A DNA stretch of 64,000 nt. It comes from CAVVAE01 sp963746185 (GTDB taxonomy: Bacteria > Actinomycetota > Actinomycetes > Propionibacteriales > Nocardioidaceae). The stretch spans positions 1,674,001 to 1,738,000 of the forward strand of contig CAVVAE010000004.1 in assembly GCA_963746185.1 (NCBI GenBank), read 5' to 3'. The first letter of the stretch is position 1. Each line of letters opens with the position of its first letter. The notes below the pieces were generated by a model. The model made no database searches, was not told the origin of the DNA, and saw only the letters and a list, made by a program, of their open reading frames with translations. The position numbers and the translations under genes were made by a program. Of this stretch, positions 60,902 to 64,000 are shown one piece after another.

Positions 60902-62062
60902 TCAGAACCTCCATCGGACGGCCTGCTCGGGGTGGAGGAGCGCATCACGGTCGAGGGCGAACGGGCTGATGTCGAACGCCGTCTCGCCGGTCTCCGCGAG
61001 ATCGGCGAGCAGTCTCCCGAACGTGGGTGAGAACTTGAACCCGTGGCCTGCGCCGATACCGACGAAAACCGCTTCGTGATCTGGCACGGGTCCGAGCAGG
61101 AAGTCGCGATCCGGCGGGAGCGTGTAGAGGCAGGTCTTGGATCGCACCGGCGGGCCGGATCCGGGAAGTGTCGCGGCCATGAAGGCGGTCAGCTCGGCCA
61201 GCCGCGTCGGGTCGGGGTCGAACGGACGGTCATCGCCGGTCGTCTCGATCTCGCTGTAGTCGCGCGCTGCCTTGATCGTCGTTTCGCCGTAGCACGGGAA
61301 GCCGTAGTAGGCGGGGTCATCCATCCAGATCCACAACGGCATCCGCCCCTGCTCGTACGGCGTCGGGTCTGGCGGCTGGAAGTACGCGAACTGCTCGAGC
61401 GTGGTGGTCAGGGGAAGCGACACGTCCAGTCCGGCGAGCACCTGGTTGGTCCACGCGTCAGCACAGACCACCACGCGCTTGGCCTTGTAGGTCTGGTTGT
61501 CGGTCACGACTGTCAGCGACCCACCCTCGTCGCGGAGTTCCACCACTCGCGAGTGAGCCCTCAAGGTGGCCCCGAACTTGGCCGCCTGCTCCTGCATCGT
61601 GGCCGTGCCGCGAGCGGCCGGCACGATCGACGCGCGCTCCTGGAACAGCCCGATCGTCTCATCCGGTACGGCGAACTGCGGCCACCTCGAGGCGATCTCC
61701 GAACGCGTCAGCCGCTCGAACTTGACGTCGTTGGCCGCCATGGAGTCCGCGTAGTCAGAGACTGGGGTCGAGCCTCCGGGCGGGAAGAGGTCGAGGCCAC
61801 CGACCTGGGTCACCAGGCTCTCGCCGCTGTCCTCCTCGAGTGTCGCCCAGTCGTCGTACGCGTCGAACGTCAGCTTGACGTAGCCGGGTGTGTGGTAGCT
61901 GTGGCGCAGGATTCGCGAGCTGTCGTGCGATGCGCCCCGGATGTGGCCGAACTCGAACTGCTCGAGGCCGAGCACGCGATGACCACGTCGAGCCAGGTGG
62001 TAGGCGGTGGCGCTGCCGAGCGCGCCGAGACCGACCACGACGTACTCGAATTTCTCGCTCAT
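60902..62062 (-). CDS. Monomeric sarcosine oxidase / N-methyltryptophan oxidase-like flavoenzyme
   Basis: A 386-residue DAO-family flavoprotein. The FAD motif is VVVGLGALGSATAYHLARRGHRVLGLEQF, and the active-site-type segment is ASHDSSRILRHSYHTPGYVKL. The covalent-flavin Cys region resembles RSKTCLYTLPPDRDFLLGPVP, and the C-terminal end is GIGAGHGFKFSPTFG. It oxidises N-methyl amines to formaldehyde and the demethylated amine. It overlaps the upstream Rieske gene by 4 bases, so oxygenase and oxidase are made together. Confidence 0.93.
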   Translation of the reverse strand: MSEKFEYVVVGLGALGSATAYHLARRGHRVLGLEQFEFGHIRGASHDSSRILRHSYHTPGYVKLTFDAYDDWATLEEDSGESLVTQVGGLDLFPPGGSTPVSDYADSMAANDVKFERLTRSEIASRWPQFAVPDETIGLFQERASIVPAARGTATMQEQAAKFGATLRAHSRVVELRDEGGSLTVVTDNQTYKAKRVVVCADAWTNQVLAGLDVSLPLTTTLEQFAYFQPPDPTPYEQGRMPLWIWMDDPAYYGFPCYGETTIKAARDYSEIETTGDDRPFDPDPTRLAELTAFMAATLPGSGPPVRSKTCLYTLPPDRDFLLGPVPDHEAVFVGIGAGHGFKFSPTFGRLLADLAETGETAFDISPFALDRDALLHPEQAVRWRF

Positions 62063-63240
62063 GCGTCATCTCCCATCAACGGCATCAGCCAGCGGCGGAT
62101 GTCGGCGCTCGCGTCCTCCATCGGTGCGAACCACCCTTGCTGGTAGGCACGCGAGCTCATCCCGCGTTGCACCGACTCACAGATCGCCCAGTCCTGCAGA
62201 TTGACGAGGTCCCACAGATCGCCGGCGTCATGGGGATCGAAGTCGGTGGCGCTCATCGCGTCACTCTCGAACAGCAGGTCGCACTGCACTCGTGTCCGGT
62301 CGACAGCGAGTGGCCAGGAGATGAAGGACGCGACGTGGTCGGCCGAGCACGACAGCCACAGGTTGGGGTAGATCAGCTCACCCTTGTGGCGAATGCGTTC
62401 CGCCTCGTTGAGGTCGGGGAAGGGCCGGCGGTTTGTCGTACCCGACCTCGTGAACGTCCAGGCCCCGTCACGATGCGGGATCCCATCGTCCCAGTCGAGG
62501 TTGACGCCGCCTCCGCCGAACGACGGGACGAGCCGCGTCAGCTCGGGGTGCACCGGACCGCAGTGGTAGCACTCGTTGTAGTTCTCCGCCAGCACCTTGT
62601 AGTTGGCGCTGACGTCGTACGTGAAGCTGAGACCCGTCGCCAGACCGGCGAGTGGATAGCGTTGCAGCCGCTCGGCGAAGGGGGCGATCTCGGTGTCGAA
62701 GTCAGCCATGCCCTCGCCGCGTGGCGCTTCAGGTGTGAGGTGGACGAAGCAGAAGCCACCCCAGCTCTTCACGCCGACCGGTGCGATGGAGAAGTCCGCA
62801 GCATCGAAGTCGTCGAGGCGGTCGGTGTGTGGAGCCTTGAGCAGTCGACCCGACAGGTCATAGGTCCAGGAGTGATAGGGACACCGCAGGGCTGCGACGT
62901 CGCATGGCGGTGGAAGTTCACCATCAACGGGCACGATCTGCGAACCGCGATGGCGGCAGACGTTGTAGGCGCCGTGCAGCATGCCGTCCGCGTCAACGGT
63001 GACGAGGATGGACTCTCCGACCACGTCGAGTACGGCGAGTCGGCCAGGGCGGCCGAGCCCGAGGTCGGCGAGCCGGCCGATGCAGAACCACGAGGCGAAG
63101 AGGACGCGATCGCGCTCGATCGTGAAGTGTTCAGCGTCGACGTACATGTGCTTCGGCAAGGCGGGCTGCAGTACTCGCGCGGGTCTGGCATCCGCCGATA
63201 CGTCGAGCGGGTCGCCCGGCTTGGCCTCAAGGTCGGTCAT
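62059..63240 (-). CDS. Rieske-type oxygenase alpha subunit (2), betaine/carnitine-oxygenase-like
   Basis: A 393-residue paralogue of the other Rieske protein. Rieske ligands are CRHRGSQIVP...CPYHSWTYDL. The iron site is ENYNECYHCGPVHPEL with the C-terminal NLQDWAICESVQRG. The Glu in ECYH again replaces the classical bridging Asp. ATG at 63240 with GGGGAAGG upstream. A 20-bp palindrome 32 bases upstream overlaps its promoter. Linked to the sarcosine oxidase, it suggests stepwise N-demethylation. A reductase partner is not in the window. Confidence 0.88.
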   Translation of the reverse strand: MTDLEAKPGDPLDVSADARPARVLQPALPKHMYVDAEHFTIERDRVLFASWFCIGRLADLGLGRPGRLAVLDVVGESILVTVDADGMLHGAYNVCRHRGSQIVPVDGELPPPCDVAALRCPYHSWTYDLSGRLLKAPHTDRLDDFDAADFSIAPVGVKSWGGFCFVHLTPEAPRGEGMADFDTEIAPFAERLQRYPLAGLATGLSFTYDVSANYKVLAENYNECYHCGPVHPELTRLVPSFGGGGVNLDWDDGIPHRDGAWTFTRSGTTNRRPFPDLNEAERIRHKGELIYPNLWLSCSADHVASFISWPLAVDRTRVQCDLLFESDAMSATDFDPHDAGDLWDLVNLQDWAICESVQRGMSSRAYQQGWFAPMEDASADIRRWLMPLMGDDA

Positions 63241-63271
63241 CAACACCGCCTTCCCCTCGCACTGACACCCA

Positions 63272-63291
63272 TACTGACTCGTGAGTCAGTA
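63272..63291. promoter_or_regulatory. Shared 20-bp palindromic operator, copy 2
   Basis: TACTGACTCGTGAGTCAGTA has perfect 9-bp arms around a GT centre. It lies between the ABC gene end and the second Rieske start. It resembles copy 1 at 55024 (17 of 20 bases). Confidence 0.75.
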
Positions 63292-63347
63292 ACGACACAC
63301 CCCAGCCTGCCATCTCCACCACGTTTTCGGAAGCGGATCTGCGAGTC

Positions 63348-64000
63348 CTAGAGCCTGCCGGGGAGCCAGCAGGCGGCTCGATGCTCGCCCGTGGCGGGAA
63401 GTACGGGGAGTGGTTTGGAGCGACAGTCCGCCTCGATCCCCGCGTCCGCGGCTGATCCGTCGAGCAGCGCCGGACAGCGCGGGTGAAACCGGCAGCCTGA
63501 CGGCACCCGGGTCGGGTCCGGTGTCTCGCCTCTCAACACGATCGGCTCGATCTCTCCGATCTCGGGTACGACGGACAGCAGCGCCCGGGTGTAGGGATGC
63601 TTGGGGGAGGAGAGCACCTGCTCTGTCGTGCCGACCTCGACGATCCGCCCGAGGTACATCACCGCAATCCGGTCCGCGATGTTCCAGGCCAGGCCCAGGT
63701 CGTGCGTGACCACGAGCACCGAGAGTCCGAGCTGCTCACGTAACCTCAGCAGGAGAGCAAGGATCTCGCCGCGGATCGAAGCGTCGAGACTCGACACTGG
63801 CTCGTCGGCGATGAGCACATCAGGTTCGAGGGCTAGTGCTCCGGCGATGACCACTCGCTGCCGCTGACCACCAGACAGCTCGTGCGCGTAGTTCAGGAAG
63901 AAGTTCTCGGGCGGCCGCATCCCGGCCTGTGACAGCGCTCGCGAGACCAGATCCGCCTCATTGACCGGGTCACCCGCAGCGCGCTTCCTCGCGACGAGCT
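63348..64000 (-). CDS. Oligopeptide/dipeptide-type ABC transporter ATP-binding protein (partial)
   Basis: The 5' part lies beyond the window edge; 217 codons are visible. The visible part has the ABC signature LSGGQRQRVVIAGAL, Walker B VLIADEPVSSLD, the H-loop VVTHDLGLA, and the oligopeptide-family C-terminal extension (HPYTRALLSVVP, then CRFHPRCPAL). It drives uptake of peptides or related cationic solutes by a Dpp/Opp-type system. Its position just upstream of the Rieske-oxidase operon, on the same strand, suggests import of that pathway's substrate. Confidence 0.92.
   Translation of the reverse strand, partial: LVARKRAAGDPVNEADLVSRALSQAGMRPPENFFLNYAHELSGGQRQRVVIAGALALEPDVLIADEPVSSLDASIRGEILALLLRLREQLGLSVLVVTHDLGLAWNIADRIAVMYLGRIVEVGTTEQVLSSPKHPYTRALLSVVPEIGEIEPIVLRGETPDPTRVPSGCRFHPRCPALLDGSAADAGIEADCRSKPLPVLPATGEHRAACWLPGRL

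Noticed and set aside
61888..63351. 487-codon open frame on the plus strand
   Set aside because: It is antisense to the sarcosine oxidase and Rieske genes, Arg-rich and without motifs, whereas the minus strand genes carry complete family signatures.

Overview
The window is high-GC DNA from an actinobacterium. The evidence is a GAF-ANTAR regulator, a SigE-family sigma factor, DUF3263, DUF5709 and DUF4032 proteins, two CIRCE sites ahead of groEL, a SAM-I/IV-type riboswitch, and several start codons 6-7 bases after a TANNNT -10 box (leaderless style). Gene content fits Nocardioidaceae or nearby Propionibacteriales, but that placement is inference. I saw no phage, plasmid, CRISPR array or transposase. 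Coordinates, translations and repeat alignments were read by eye, without database searches.

Layout. 0-11.4 kb: housekeeping and envelope genes (partial FAD oxidase, zinc peptidase, DUF2207 protein, two tandem C39 peptidases, cysS-rlmB-acyl-CoA dehydrogenase, a membrane protein, DUF4032). 11.4-13.8 kb: soxR, a CsbD protein and a split transketolase whose promoter carries a near-perfect SoxR box. 13.9-17.9 kb: arsR-SRPBCC pair, sulfotransferase, SDR, sigma factor with a membrane partner. 18-28.1 kb: an aromatic acyl-CoA catabolic block (SDR, RidA, PaaX, aryl-CoA ligase, thioesterase, acyl-CoA dehydrogenase, enoyl-CoA hydratase, a flavin monooxygenase/OYE fusion and a separate OYE) that best matches aerobic 2-aminobenzoyl-CoA degradation. 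Part of this block is bracketed by inverted 74-bp repeats. 28.2-35.3 kb: tRNA-Thr, ANTAR regulator, OFA-type MFS transporter, CDF transporter, SDR, ung, then a gene-free stretch with a candidate small RNA.

35.3-48.7 kb: a doubly frameshifted M4 peptidase, otsA, a PAS-GGDEF-EAL protein, DUF3263, a LytR_C protein, otsB, a SAM riboswitch with thrC-moaD, csp and groEL. 48.7-53.9 kb: VOC protein, a NarL-type two-component pair and small orphan genes. 53.9-64 kb: a catabolic locus with an HDAC-like amidohydrolase, P1 peptidase, CocE/NonD hydrolase, PNPOx-like protein, two Rieske oxygenase alpha subunits, TetR regulator, monomeric sarcosine oxidase-like enzyme and an Opp/Dpp ABC ATPase. Two nearly identical 20-bp palindromes, at the HDAC/P1 divergent start region and upstream of the second Rieske operon, suggest one regulator controls both arms. 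This is the best candidate in the window for an undescribed pathway, probably uptake, deacylation and N-demethylation of an amidated or methylated amine.

A second theme is short dispersed repeats inside or beside genes: a 51-bp unit repeated four times in frame at the N-terminus of an acyl-CoA dehydrogenase, a ~60-bp element in the N-terminal linker of a secreted C39 peptidase, 22-bp-period repeats on both sides of otsB, and the 74-bp inverted pair.
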